Shown piece after piece: positions 1 to 13,812 of a stretch of 64,000 nt of DNA. A model generated the notes under the pieces. It made no database searches and was not told the DNA's origin. It was given only the letters and a program-made list of their open reading frames with translations. How positions within the stretch are numbered: the first letter of the stretch is position 1; each line of letters starts with the position of its first letter. The stretch is from Antitrichia curtipendula (lineage: Eukaryota > Streptophyta > Bryopsida > Hypnales > Leucodontaceae): positions 43,589,912 to 43,653,911 of the forward strand of contig OX579636.1 in the NCBI GenBank assembly GCA_951230915.1, written 5' to 3'. The position numbers were made by a program, and so were the translations under genes.

Positions 1-603
1 CTAGGAAAAAAAAATTCAAGAACAAAAGAAACTTAATTTTTACTCATTAAAAAATTGTTAAGTAGAAGCAGGAAAAACTAAATCGTGAATAGTTCTAAGA
101 TGGAATTGAAATACAATAATCCAAAAGGTGAGATTGTTCTAGGAAGCAAATTAAAACCTGTCTAACAATTTTTTTGGAAAATTGTGAAAATTGCATTAAA
201 AAATGAATCCTATAAGTTATTCTTTTAAAGAAGATGCTTTAGTTAGATTGCCTGAAGAACTAAGATTGTCCATAACTTTCTCATCACTAGCCAAATAGAA
301 TGAATGAAAGATTCAAATCTATACAAAAATATAAAATTTTATAAATTATTTTTTAAAAATTATTTTGACTTTTTGTGATTTTTTTTGCTACCCGCCAACC
401 TCCATTTTTGGCCATTGTTGTGCTATAAATTTTTCTGTGCCATAAATTTTTCTCTCGAACACCAATTGAAATAAAAATTATATATCTATGAAGCTCTCGC
501 AAAACCGCACATCCTCAAAAACATTCACTAAAAATTGAGGTGATAGGAATGTAACCAGATCCAGTTTGTTCCTTAAGGGGACAAATGGTCCTTTAGAGGT
601 TAA
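1..603 (-). mobile_element. TTAA-family non-autonomous element, cut by the window start
   Basis: The right boundary is CCTTTAGAGG-TTAA at 587-603, preceded by a decayed copy of the family's subterminal palindrome (TTGTTCC...GGGGACAAATGG). The internal text (leading to GAAGATGC, TCCATAACTTTC, ACCAATTGAAATAAAAATTATAT) matches the copies at 30908, 39487 and 43876. The left end lies outside the window. Confidence 0.75.
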
Positions 604-1849
604 AATAGTTACAATCAACAATCCAATCTTATAGGAGTACTTTTTACATTGTGACTAGTGAATACAGAATAAATTAATTTGGTAGGGAATGTAAATTTTC
701 AATAATATTTCACATTTGAGGTTTTAACCCGTGAAGGACTGAGGCACATTTTAGGCAAAAATTGTAAAAAAATGTCATCTTTTTAGACAATGAGGAAAAA
801 ATGAGAATTTTTTTTCTTTCAAAATTCAATTGTACAAATTTGTATTAAACTACTACAGAAATGTGTGAAAGAAGTTCAGAAAATTTGACCTTTTGGATTG
901 AAATATTATCCATCCATTAAGTTAGGATGTTTGTTTTGTTTGTTACAGTGAGATCTCCTTGACCATGCATCCTCCAGTCATGTGCTTAGTACCATCGAAA
1001 AGCGCTCAATAAGGAAGGATGCACAGTTTTTGATTTGTGGCGTTTGAACTTTCAACGTGAAATTTATGGAATTTCAAAGTTTTTATGAGTAAAAAAACTA
1101 GAAAATTAGTTTTTCTTTTGGTTGTGGCAACATCTAAGGGCACACTAGTAATGTTTGAAGTATAAATTTTTTTTTTTGAACTAGCCCAACATGGCCAACA
1201 AACTTTAACCCCTCAGGCTAGAGTGAGATTTTTACACTACATACGGTTGGTTAGTTATATTTGCATCTTATATGATGTAAGTTACATACTTGTCAAATTT
1301 CATAATGAGAAGACAAGTTTTGTACATGCTACCCAAGTAGCCCCACAAGTTCAAAGAATCATACATTTTATTAAGGCACTTGATTGAAAAAATATTTATA
1401 TTTCCATTAAGGGGGTATATGTTCACACCTAGGTAGGAGATTAAGAGATAAGTACCACTTTGGCATGGGGAAGCTACTAGAGCAAAAAAAATTGTTTTTG
1501 TACTATGTATTTTTGAAATTCTGGCAAATCGCTTCTTAATGTTCCTTATTGCAATGGTGAAAGAAGGTGAGAAAGTTGCTCTTTTGCACCATCCTTGCCA
1601 GGATAGTGTTATGCCAAGTCGTTGTGTAGACCTGTGTCATACTAGCTGTTTTTCTTTTGAAGATGAAACTATTTTTTGTGCACCAAATCTTTTAAAGAAT
1701 TGCAAAGTAGAAGATATTACTTGCAATATTAATAGTGTGAGGGGATAGAGTAGACACCCCCGTCAATGGTAGTGGTCTTGGGCGGGATGCTTGTGAGGGC
1801 CTCCTACTATGAAGGGGTGTATTGGAAGTCAAGTTGTTTGTAGATGTCA
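604..1849. repeat. Old repeat sequence with a TTAACCC end and an empty target site
   Basis: From about 728 (TTAACCCGTGAAGGACTGAGG) the sequence is related to 15551-15840, sharing AGGCAAAAATTGT, GACAATGAG and the A/T-rich text beyond. At 1250-1350 it carries TTTGCATCTTATATGATGTAAG-TTAC-ATACTTGTCAAATTTC, the uninterrupted counterpart of the site occupied by the element at 15840-16799. No gene seen; the open frame at 1539-1748 has no family features. Confidence 0.6.
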
Positions 1850-4800
1850 CTGAATTGGGCCTGACTTTACTAGCGTAGCGATAGGCGTGAAGAACATGCT
1901 CTTTGGTTACATTATCTTGTCTCCTCTATATTTTGCATTCAGAAAGGAAGCCTATAACTGCACTCCAGTTAGTGTTGGGGAGACCTCATGAATTAAACAT
2001 CCAAAGAAAGAATTGGATCTTCTTGGGACAATGTTCGTCCCATATTGCTCTCATTGCGTCCTTGGTTTCTTGTTTGAAAAGACAAAGCTTTTGAAGTTGC
2101 ATGAGAAGTCTAGTGGGGCTAACCTTCTGTTGTAAGCCAATGCGGTATCCCATGCGGATTGAATGATTAAAAAATGGAATTGATTGACCTTCCTAGACAT
2201 GCTTCCAATGCCATTTGCCTAGATCTAGATCAAAGTCCTGAACCTTCCCTAGTAGCCATATAGTGCTAATGAAGTTGACGTTAAGGTTGATTTGGGTGTG
2301 CCTTAGGTCTTCTCTGCTTGTAATAATTTTGACTTTGGCAAGTTCCTTACCTATTAAGTCATGAAGGTCCCCGTCTTTTTTGTTCCTGTAAAATGAGGAG
2401 TGAAGATGATAAAAATTCTTACCTAAATTTTATCCTTGCAATTGGTATACAATTGGTTGAGAGTTGTTATGTATCTCCATCATCCATTTGTACATCTGGA
2501 GAAGAAGGGAAGGGATCATGGACCAATTGCTGGTGATGGCTGAGATTACCTTTTTTTTTCCTAGCGGTAGTAAAATTGCAACCTATGATAGATTGTAGTT
2601 TGTTGTCTTTCTTCCATCTGTGGTTGGAAAAATCCCAAAGATTTAGGATTTTTTTGATCTTTTTCCTTGACCACATATTTCTACATGATTACAGTGTATC
2701 ACCAATTATTCTGTTGAGGTTGTCGTTTAGCTCACTATGCCAAAAGAGGTTTTGTCTTCCTATGGCTTCTACTTTATTTGGCGGTTGGAATTCCAATCCC
2801 TATCTAACATGACACCAAGCTTTTTGCATTGCCCACTAGATGTCAAAATTGCTTCCATTATTTCTAGTTGTAAAGAGGATGAAATGGATGTTTGGAGGCC
2901 ATTTGTCTCCCCTTTTGGATTGGATGGACCTTATACAATATTGGATTAGGATCCACTATGGGGCAGTTACTAGCATCATACCTCTAAACATTAGTTTGGC
3001 AAGGATGGCTTGAATTTACAAGAAGTGGGATCAATTAACTTGATGCCACCTCATGCATGGAGTTGTATAAGGGAATTCCACTCTACCTTGGTCCTACAAC
3101 ATCTTTCCCCGTTTTTCTCGAACTATATGTAATTTCTAATGAGACTTTTGATCTTTGTGATAATATTCAAGTGAGGAACCCCACATGACACAAGATATCA
3201 TGTTGATGCTAAAAGTACTTGATTGGCTATGAGTATCCGGCTAGCTAGTGAAAGTTTAGTTGTACTCCAATAAGTTAGTTTTGTTTGAGGTTTTGGAAGG
3301 CCATCCTAAACCTTGATTCTAAGGAATTTGGAATCCTACAGGAAAGCCTTGGTATCTTGTAATTTCACCTGGCTTGAGTCAGTGGAGGTTGTCATCCATC
3401 TCCCATTTAAAGGGCATGGGAGACTTGCTAATCCAAAAAGCATTGGACTTGTATGAGTTGATCTTTGAACCTGCAGCCATAGCAAATAAGTCTAGGGTTG
3501 CTTTGGCGTTGTCAAAGTTTTCTATTATTCATGCAAGATGTAAGTTAGTATCATCTGCAAATTATTGGTTTGTGACACTGGCTTATGACTTTGGATGTTG
3601 AAGGTCTATTATTCTATGTTTCTCTAGTAAGTAGCTAAGGCTATTGGTTATAAAGAGGTAGAGAAATGGAGCAAGAGGACAACCTTGTCTAATTGACCTA
3701 GTGAGTTTAAGGGAAAGACTTTGTGTGGTTAAGTCCTACTTTGCACCATGAGTCAAAGTATAAGCTAGATGCAAATCCATTTAATCTATAGTTAGTTGAA
3801 TCCCATAGTAGACATGGAGCCTTCTAAGAAGCTCTATTTGACCTGGTTATAGGCTTTTTTGAAGTCAAAGAGTTACATAACCATAGATTGGAAGGATTCT
3901 AGAGTTCAATCCATGGATTTGAACGCTGTGAATACGTTATAAATTATGCTCTTCTTTTTTATGAAACCAGTCTGGTTGGATCTTATAAGGGTATTTAGAA
4001 AGGATGTATTCTCCTAGCAAGCATTTTGGAAATAATTTTATACATGATTCCTAAAAGTGTTATAGGTCTTTAGTTTTTTAAGCTAATTTTTATCCTACTT
4101 TTTGGGATTAAACACAACAAGCCAATGAAATAGGTTTTATCTAACTCACTTGTTTAGAAGGCCTTGATGCAAACCCTCTGTCCTATGAATATCCATGCCC
4201 ATGTACTCCTAGAGGACAAAGAAAAACTTTGTTGGTAATCTATCCTCCCCTAGAACTCATCCATTCAATAGTTTCTTTAGGACTTTGTGTAATTCTTTGA
4301 TGGAGACCTCCGCCATGAGCGTTGCACTTATTTGTTTTGTGACCAACTTTGATATGTAGCCCTACACTTCAAACATGCTAGTAGGCAAGGTTTTGATTCA
4401 CCTTGGGTCAAGTAGAGGCCGTGATAATATTGTATAGCCTAGCTCAATATTTCTTCATTAAAGTTTAATTTGTGACCTTCCTTGTCAATTAAATGTTGTA
4501 TTGGAGGGTTAGATTTTACCTACTTGATCCCGAGGAAGAAGCCCTTCTTCATCCTTCCCTTTAGTTGATACTAGTGAGTTGAAGATCTGATTATTTTCCA
4601 TTTTGCCTTTTTTATTTCATTATTAGTTAGTTCTTGTATTGCTTAATTTTGCGCAATTATGAAAAAAGGGGCATACAGATTTTTCTACAACAAACATTTT
4701 GTCAAGTCTAAGTTGATTTTAGTTGTTTAATTTTTACACGTTTAGATTTTGCTCATCTCTCTTTGCTTTGCTAGCAATAGTGTCAGATCATATTGATTGC

Positions 4801-5963
4801 TTCCGTAATCCAAGATGACCACCCAATGCCTCCTAGCTTGGGATGTGTGGTGGCATTCTATTGCATGATTATTTGTTATTTGATACTATTGTCCTCTAGA
4901 TATGAGAGATTGAACTTAAATTGTTTGTGAGGTCCTATTGTTCTATTTGATTGTGATTGCACAAATAGATGATTGGAGACAGAGTTCCATAGCCATCTTA
5001 GATGAGGACCCTTCCTCCCCGAGCCTTGGCCCATTCACCAATGTGGGCGCAATTTAACCTATTCATAACAAGTTTGTTGTTACATTTATTTGATCACGTG
5101 AAAATTAGTGAGGTGCTAGAATCAATGTTGTCACTATTGTGTATGTTCTCTAGTCCAAATTTAAAGATCAATGCCTCACATGCTTCATGTTCTTCTCCAT
5201 GGATTAGTTTTTTTGGGTCACTTTTGTCTTTCTCATGTTCTACCATGTTGAAGTTGCGTACAACTAACCATGATGAGACTATAGGTAGTTTATTGTTGAG
5301 TAATTCCTAAAATTTGGCACATTTTTTCTTCCGATTGGAGGCATAAATATTTACAAAGCCTATTTCTAATTTGTCTAATTTACAAATAATAAATTATGCT
5401 CGACCTTCTAGAATTATTCCATTATTGATTATTGTGTGGCTCATGGCAACGGAGAAGATTATTCTAGTACCTCCCATGTATTGGATTGTTTTGTTGTTCA
5501 ATTGTACTTCGTTCCAGAATGCTATGCCTTTTTTATGCCAAGAGCTCTTTTCTTATTGCATAATTCTTGTTTCATTTTATGTTCTTGGATAAAAATCAAA
5601 TTAGGTTTGGGTGAGATTTCTCTTATTTTAGTGTAGAACTATTGTCTCTTCAGTTGCCCTTGGGATTTGCTGGAAAAGCCTCTAATGTTCTATGTTAGCA
5701 AGTTGACTTGGTTGTCACTCATGGAGAGGTATTGGTGGTGGGTCTATCTATTTCCAGGATAATGAAAGCAATTTGAGTTGTAGACCATTGAACCTAAGGT
5801 CGGATTTCCATTGAATGGATTGTGTTGTAGAGGTTTGTGTGATGATGACTACCAACTTATAGACTTCTTCTAGCCTTGACAGTTTTTTATGTCCAAATTT
5901 GTGATCTTGAGTGTGGAGGATTTTTTGGAGGATTTTTTGGAGGAATCCTTGTATGTGATCCAA
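1850..5963 (-). pseudogene. Decayed non-LTR retrotransposon (LINE), minus strand
   Basis: Translated in pieces on the minus strand, the region shows LINE proteins in order but with many stops and frame changes. Near 5270 is WLVVRNFNMVE (endonuclease, like the VVGDFN motif); near 5020, NGQGSGRKGPHLRW. Near 3870-3830 is LFDFKKAYNQV, near 3700-3660 TRSIRQGCPLAPFLYLF and near 3560 FADDTNLHLA (reverse transcriptase boxes, the last being the catalytic xADD). Near 2850-2740 is WAMQKAWC and FWHSELNDNL, and near 2055 CPKKIQFFLWMF, typical of the C-terminal zf-RVT domain of plant L1-type LINEs. About 4.1 kb remains. The poly(A) end and target duplications were not identified. It is non-functional. Confidence 0.82.
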
Positions 5964-8249
5964 GAGGTGACTTCCATTAAATTTAGGTTCTTAAACAATG
6001 TGGTATTATATCACATTACCTAGGGTATTCTTATCCGGGGCCAAGTGATGTTGTTGCCGATTCTTTTGATAAGAGTACATTCAATTGTTTGTTTAGGAGC
6101 AGCTATCAACACGGGATTGATCCAAATTTCCTTCTTAATACTAGAACCGGTTATTTATCTGATTGCTTGCATCTATGGTGGTTGCAAGGCTCCAAAAGGT
6201 TGGTGTTGGTTTTTTAGGGTTCAATTTTTTCCTAATGAAAATGAAAAAAATCTTATATTTTCCATTCAATTGCAAAAATAAATTTTTAAAGTCGATTATG
6301 ATAGATATACATGTGCAATGACCAAAGGAACGACAATGAGTTATTTTACTTTAGTTCAAGAGGGCAGGATTTAGAGCTAAGTGGTAATGGATATATCTAA
6401 CTTGTGCCATTTGAAACATGAAGATGTATATGTATGAGATCCCAGTTTGTCACTTGGAACTCATTTTATTTTTTTCCTTTTTGCAAAATTAAGTACATAG
6501 TATTGTACAAAAAATCCAAAAAAGAGTGTAAAATAAAAATAGGTATGTTACATGCCAATATAGTATTTGGTCATATTTATAGTGTTTTTTTTTTCAAGTT
6601 GAACATAATCCCACCTATGAATAGGTTAGAAACCACAAACTAGTACAAATTATAAATATTAAGTAGAAATGTCCAAAATGGCCTAAACTTACCACTATGT
6701 AATAAAACCTAGCCAAATTGGTCCAAAAGAACCCTAAGCCAAGTTCCAAGGATAGGTTTTAGTTCCCTAATTGAATTCCAAGTTTAGTAGAAACTCCATT
6801 TGTTAGCTTGTAGATGGAAGAAAATCGTAACAAATTAATGGAGGGTTTCTATAGTCAAAGTATGATGTTTCAAGATTAACATCACACTAGGAATTCAACA
6901 ACAAAATTGGGTTGCCAAGATTCCCTTTTGTGTGAAAGATTTCCTATTCACCAAAAATTTGAAGGAGGTAGCGGGATTTTATTATCTCTTGAAAATTGTA
7001 GAAAATAAGAATATGAGGTTGCACATCTTTTGTAGAATTCTATTAGAGGTTCCAGAAAAAAAATTCTAATTTTTTTTTAAATTCAAAAGATTGTCTTATA
7101 CACAGTTAGCCACTAAAAATTACGATGGAAAATTCAAAGAATTACTTGGGGAAGGTAAAATCTCACTAAGAATTAGCATAGATATTTTATATTAATAATA
7201 TTCTCCAAAAAGTTTCAAGACATTCCAATATTCAAAAGTATCCAAACTAGTAAGAATCTCCTAAAATCGGCGAAATTAAAGATTTGCTAGCATAGTTGAC
7301 CAATGTTTTGGGAGCATACAAAATTGGAATGAGGTCAAAGATAGGTTTTTTTCTACTCCCTGTTTCTACTAAAGAGCCTAGGTTAGTTACTTTTCATAGA
7401 AAACTCCAAAAATTGGATTTTAAACTTTTTTAGGTGTTAAGTTGTTGCTAGATTTCGATGAAAATTTTGGGATGGAAAAATGGATGGAAGGCTTGCATGA
7501 TAGATAAATGACCTTTTGAAGCCAATAACACAATTTATTTGTGATTTGGAATCTTTCTCCAAAAGTTAGAATTTTGGTCTAGAATAGAAAGTCAAAAAAG
7601 AAAAATGAGGATGAAAATCCTAAGTTTAGTGATGAGGAAGTGATGATAATTTTAGTGAAAAATAAGGATGAAAAGTAATAAGTTTACCACTTGAAAATGA
7701 GAAGAACAAGGTGCCCTTGGAAGAGTTTAAAAGGCACTCATTTTCCTCTCAAAACACTCTTTTGTAGCTTATATTTTGGCACTTCACACGTTGGTCCATT
7801 TAGTTGAATTTCTTGGGTCATTTTTAAGACAAAGTTGCAAACATGTGTTTATGGAGCATTTCAAGCTCCATTTGTTGCTATTTCTACATGCTTTGAAGGG
7901 CTTGGGGTCCCTTCAAACTTTACTAACTCATTTTGAATCTTGCTTGAATTTTACATTAATTTATTGGAGTATATTTGCAATTTTTTTGTGAGTTTTGTTG
8001 AGCTAAAACTTATTTGTTGTGATTCACAACAAACAAGTAACCCCCTCCGTACCTTGGTGGTGCCTCTTTGGAGGGTCTTTAGTACAGATCTTTGTTGAAG
8101 TTCTTGTACTAATCAAATATTCTATGAATTTGTGTTGTATACTCAAATTTTGTATTAACCACTTGTACTAACTTTATTAATTTCTAAGAATATCACATGA
8201 TATTATACTAGCCTTGTCTAAAACATTGTATGAGTTTCCCTTGATTTGT
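5964..8249. other. AT-rich DNA without recognised features
   Basis: Short open frames here (for example 6045-6281 and 7776-7991) have the composition of random AT-rich DNA and no protein motifs. A G+A-rich stretch with AAGTGATGATAA and GAAAATGAG lies at 7560-7700. No repeat structure or RNA gene was found by eye. Confidence 0.4.
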
Positions 8250-8531
8250 CCACCACAACAAAGCTTTGACTATAAATGTTTTAACAATTTTTAGAATTTA
8301 AAAGTTAGCCTTAACACGGTAGAACTTTTGACTGTAGATGTTTTGACAATTCTGAGAATTTAAAAGTTAGCCACAACACGACAGAGCTTTGACTATAGAT
8401 GTTTTGACAATTTTTAGAATTTAAAAGTTAGCTAAAACATGACGGAGCTTTGAATATAGACGTTTTGACAATTTTTAGAATTTAGATGTTAGCCAAAACA
8501 CATCAGAGTTTTGACTATAGATGTTTTAGAG
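8250..8531. repeat. 61-bp tandem repeat, about 4.5 copies
   Basis: The core TTTGACTATAGATGTTTTGA recurs at about 8265, 8327, 8388, 8449 and 8510. Each is followed by CAATTTTTAGAATTTAAAAG, TTAGCC(A/T)(A/T)AACAC and GACAGAGC. Spacing is 61-62 bp. The copies differ at a few positions each. It resembles a short minisatellite rather than part of a gene. Confidence 0.9.
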
Positions 8532-11500
8532 AAAGTTCCCAAAAGATAAGCAGAGTTGTGATATTTCGTGCTATTGCACCAAGTTTAGTTTTCAAAATAT
8601 GTTGGAAACATTCTAGGTTGAGTTGCCAAAAATTAGTGACATACCCCCAAAGTAGTCTTAGTTAGTGTCAAAAAAATTAACACAAGAAGATAGAATTTTA
8701 ATGTTCAAATTTCCAAAAAAATAGTTAGGAAAAAGGAAAAAATTGCAGTAGACATTTCCCAGAAGAGGCTTAATACCCCCCCCCCCCAAATCCCCTCAAA
8801 ACCAACCGGTACACGTCCTATCCAAAATTGCGATTTCTACCTTCGTAAATTTTGACCGGCCATACCAGTCAACATAGTCAACTGTGGAGGGGGTTCGACC
8901 AATCACACTGTAGTGCCCAACCAATAGTCTGCTATTCAACAAAAAAGGTCAGGCCAACTAGAAGGTGACGTGTGGCAAGCTTAGAAGGGGGCTTTATTTG
9001 CACTCCTTTTAAACAAAGCAAGCTATTTAGTTTGCTTATAAGATCTAATTGGATGCTTGTTCTTAATTGATGTTTTGAACTACAATCTTAAATTCTTGCA
9101 AACTAATTCTAAATTTTTGGAAACTTGAAGAAAAATAATAATAAAAAATAAATAAAATTAGTCACATAATAGACCAAGAAAAAAAATAGAGAGAAGTAGT
9201 ATAGGATTAGTATAGGAGGTCAGGAACAAAATAAGGAAGAAGAAACTTTCAAACTACCTAACCAAGAAACATTGCAAAGAATATAAAGTAGTGTAGAAAC
9301 AAGTGTTGGAAGTCTAAAATGGAAATGGTGATGCAATTGAAGTAGGAAGTGAATAGAGTAAAAAATTGAAGTTTGAAAGATTTGCATTTGATAAGGATTG
9401 GGTGGAAATTCTAAGAAGGTAATTTAGACCATTAGAGTGTAGTTGAGACAATAATTGACTTGGATAGGAGATAGGAGATTTTCAAAAGTCAATTATTATT
9501 TTGAAGTTTGAAACAATAATTGAATAGAATAATCTTAGAAATAAGAAGTTTATAAAGAAATAGGACTAGTTAAAAGTTGGTTTTGCAAAAACTTGTATCA
9601 ACTAAAAAAACTTATAAAAATTTGCAAGACAAGATGGCACAAACGGAGGACTCTACGAATCCACTTCAATATTGGTTTGATGAAGGACATTCCAAGAAAT
9701 CTTGTTGAAACCTCTACTTCCATTTAAATTTGTCTTAATTAGCAAGTGTTAATTTTAGCCGAGGCCTAAAGTCAAGTCAAACCATTAGGACCAAGTGTCA
9801 GGTCAAGTTTGAACTTAGAATCCTATAATAAAATATTAGAGGTTTCTGAAAACATAAAATACGTAGAAATCAAAGTTAAAACAAAGAAATTTAGGTGGAT
9901 TGAACTATAGGAGGTAGACTGGATAAAATTTAGCAAAGTTCATCCAAAATGAACAAGAATGTAAACTTAGGAAGTTAAAGTGAATTGAACTCTAGAAGTG
10001 AAGTTAAAAGTTAGTTTTAAGTGTTAAGTTAATAGTAAATAGCGGATGAAGTTTCAAATATTGATTAGCGGTCAAACTTCATCCATCAATAACTTTTACT
10101 AGGATAGCTTAAATTTGAAGTGCTTTAACATTTCAAATAGGTAAGATTAAACTTTTTAAAGAACAAATATAAAAGTCTTAAAAATAATAAACTACCAGAA
10201 GTAACAACAAGACATAGAATTAAGGAGCAACTATACTAAAGACATTAAAAGCTAATCAAAGGAAGAAATTAGAGTAGAAACTTGTAGAAGAGGTCTAGAG
10301 GACTCCAATTATAGTTTAAAAGTTAGGAAAGACTTAAAATTGTAGAAGTTATAGAAGGATGAATTGTAGGCTAGGAAATGGATGAAGTTAGTTAAGAATT
10401 GCCAAATCAGGTCATAACTTGTATCTTAGTTAGAAGTTCTTAACCAAAGATAATAATCCAAATTTGAAAGTCAATTGGAATTAGGAAGGATTTTAAAGGA
10501 GTGGATGAAGTTTAATTAGCAAATCCTAAATCCTAAACTTCATCCGGTCATAACTCCTTGTAGGAGTGTCAACTTGGAATTGATAAATTTAAATTTTTAC
10601 TACCTTCATAAGAAAAACACAATGGCTTAGTTAATTTGGTTGTTTAAGTTATTTCTTTACAAGAAAGTTTTGTGAGCTCTTTCTAAAATTATGTACATAT
10701 AGGCACTTAGAAAAGATTCATTTCTTGGAAGGCACAATGGACAATGCCTAGGCACCCATCTAGCATAAAAAAAACATAAATGAAACAAAAACCTGATTGT
10801 GCTTGTGTATTTACCAAGGGTGGATAAATAAACGCTCATAATATATTATATAATTGCATTTTTTCTAACAAATTGAAAACAAGGATTTCATTTCTAGCAA
10901 ACTTTGAAAAATCAAAATCAAAATCTCTAATTAGCATGAATCAAAATCTCTAATACATGAATTAGCATGGATGGTATAGAGAGGTCTTGTTGTAGACCTA
11001 CAAACTTGATTTATGCAAAGATCTTTTACCCCCTTAAAGCCAAGATGTTCAAATTTGAACAACAAATGAAGGCAAATACATCTCAAGCATACAAAAATGT
11101 TTTTTTCATCCATCAATTATTTTGAAGATTTTTATATTAGTTCTTTATCATTTTTATAATATAAAATTTGAAGACTTTGCTTTGCAAATATTCAATTGTT
11201 CGAAGGATGCTAATAGATATGGCCTCAAAAATGACCTTTTCAATTCAAAAAATGACCATAAAAAATGACTTCAATAAAAAAATTACAACAAAAATCTTCA
11301 AAAATCAATATGATTTGAATTTAAAGAATTTTTTTGGAGAAAATTGCAAATTTTTCAATTTACAATCTATTTTGTAAGAATATTTCAGATTTTCACTTCA
11401 AATTTTAAAAAAAAAATACTAGTTTGTATATCAGTTGATCTAACTGTATGGGTATAATCTATAGATCATATTTTATAGCTTTTGATTGAAAATCATCATT

Positions 11501-11999
11501 AAATTATTATTTTTAATAAAATTTTATAATACATTTTCACAATTTTAGAAATTTAAATATACCTTGGTCCTTAAAGAGTTTAATTAGTAGTTTTCATATC
11601 ATTTTCTAAGAAATGTAGCAAATTTGTCTCAGATGGACAACTTCTCCTATACCTTGTTGTTGAATGGTGTTATTCTTTAAAATGTTTCAATTCATTATTT
11701 ATATATAGCTACCAACTAATCATATTAATTCCTAAAGATCTTTCATGTTTGGAGGCCACAAGGGTGAAGGAAATTCCCAAATTATTTCTTTTATCTTGTC
11801 ACTTCCTTTCTTTACTGCAACTTGATTCTTTATTTTTTCGAATTGGACTTGTCACTTTCACAGCTTGCTATGACTTTTGAGCTTCTGATTTGGGTTGGAA
11901 CTTCGCAGGTTTGCTTTGCTTGCGATTTTGGAAACCACCAAAATCTTCTTACACCAACTTGAGATCACTTTTATTACTCCGAAGGTCATTCTTCATTCA
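8532..11999. other. AT-rich intergenic DNA; purine-skewed tract at about 9120-10560
   Basis: A C-run lies at about 8774-8787. A GC-richer patch at 8790-9000 contains TTTGACCGGCCATACCAGTCAA. From 9120 to about 10560 the plus strand is strikingly poor in C (runs such as GGAAGTCTAAAATGGAAATGG), with CTTCATCC repeated at irregular intervals. 10560-12000 is AT-rich. No coding region is supported. Confidence 0.45.
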
Positions 12000-13800
12000 G
12001 TCAGTATTTCTACACCAAATTTAACAAACAATTTCACAAATTCATAGCAAATTCACTCTAACTAGATAGCTATTCTGCACTCTCAATTTATCACTCCAAT
12101 TAGGCAAATGTCACACATGGGCTTACAAGCACAACTTGAAATCAAGAACAAGCCAATAATCAAGCCTTATTAATTCCAATTTGAGTTGGTATAAATTTCA
12201 GCATCCTAGATTCCAATTTGGTTTAGACATAGATATTAACACTCAACACCAACTCCAATTAACACAATAGATTTCCAATTTGGACACTCCAACAACATTG
12301 TAACATCCAACTTAGTATACACAGATTTTCAAGCTTCAAATAGTTCTCTCTTGACTACAATCATACCACCAGGACTCCAACATCGATTTCCAATTGAGCT
12401 CATAAACAATACTCTTACATTGACAACTAAATCATCTCAATCATAATTCAACAACAACACTCAACATACACCAATTTGGCTGGAACATGTTTTTTTTAAT
12501 TTCTAAATTGGTGATCAAATCACCGTTACAAATTGCCTTGATATTCATCTCGTCATTTATCTCTTCATCACATAAAATTTTCACACTAAAATCCATACAT
12601 AGATCCTTTTCAAAACAACACTCAACTTGTCAAATTTGTCATCACATCATCCAAATTGCCCAATTTGGTCTCTTCATCTTCTCAATCACTAACACTCACA
12701 CTGCTTAATCTTCCTTCTTTGCACTTCCACATACATAATCTCTGATTTGGTATTTCTCTATCACTACAGACTCCACTCTAACTTACTTCCAAAATATCTT
12801 CTTCATCACACTACCAACATTTGATTCACAACCTCTTGTAACTCATAACCTTTTTCAATTTTACTTAGTCCTTCCCAACTAGGACACAAATAACAAAGAT
12901 CTCCATCACTAACCGATTAATAACACATCCAATTAGCACTCACATATAGAACACAAACACTTACAAACTCTCAATCAATCAAACACATCAAAACGAAAAT
13001 ACACAGTTTGACTAGCCGGGATACGCACTAGACTTTCTCTCAACAGTGAGTGACAACAATGCCTTGAAAAACAAACCACATAGGAATTCCAAAGCTAGAC
13101 GGTTACCACATTAAAGAGGATAGTCTAACTGCAAGCTAACTTCTAAATTGGAACTACCCCTCAAAACCAAATCCGTTGAAAACATTAGATGTTTTTCAGC
13201 CCCCGTGCAGGGCTGCGAATTTCCCTAGGTTCCCAGACTCTGAAAACTACAACGTAGCACCTGCATGATGTGGCAAAGAGATTGTCATGTCATTTTTTCC
13301 ATTATTATTAAAAAAAAAAAATTTCAGCTTCTTTTTTTTGTGTTTTGATTTTTTTTTTAATGAATTTCTTTTTCCCAAAATTTTGACTACGGCCGTTCAT
13401 TAACTATTAGGAGAACAACGCTAGGAACAAGCCTAAAACGGACCTCCAAACCCCCAAAACACATCTAATGATTGAAATTCAGTTCCCAATTTAGACTCGT
13501 CTACCTCATGTTACACAATTGCATACCTACCAACTTGCAGACTCAAAACTAATTTCAAACTCTAAATACTCTCCAAATTGGTACCAGCCACATCACTTCC
13601 ACCTAACCAAATATATCCAACTTGGCATTGACTTGACATTACCCCATAACCTCACCATAATGACTCCAACTTGGAAATTAACAATCCCATTAACATCCAA
13701 TTAGAACACAAACAACCAAACAACCTATCAAATGTGATAAAATATCCCAAAAATTCACATAAAAAATTGTAACAAAAATCCTATTCGATTATTTACAGTG
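12000..13800 (-). repeat. Pyrimidine/AC-skewed repeat related to 23.7-24.5 kb
   Basis: The plus strand is poor in G and rich in CAATTTGG, CACTC and CAACA. On the minus strand near 13040-12970, CTGTTGAGAGAAAGTCTAG, then GGCTAGTCAAACTGTG and CGTTTTGATGTG, resemble CTGTTATTGAGAGTCTGG, GGCTATGTAGTTTATG and TTTGTTTAAGTG at 24065-24130 on the plus strand. The two tracts are therefore probably inverted copies of one old transposable element, possibly LTR regions. No LTR pair or protein domain was identified. Confidence 0.4.
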
Positions 13801-13812
13801 TCCCAGACCCTT

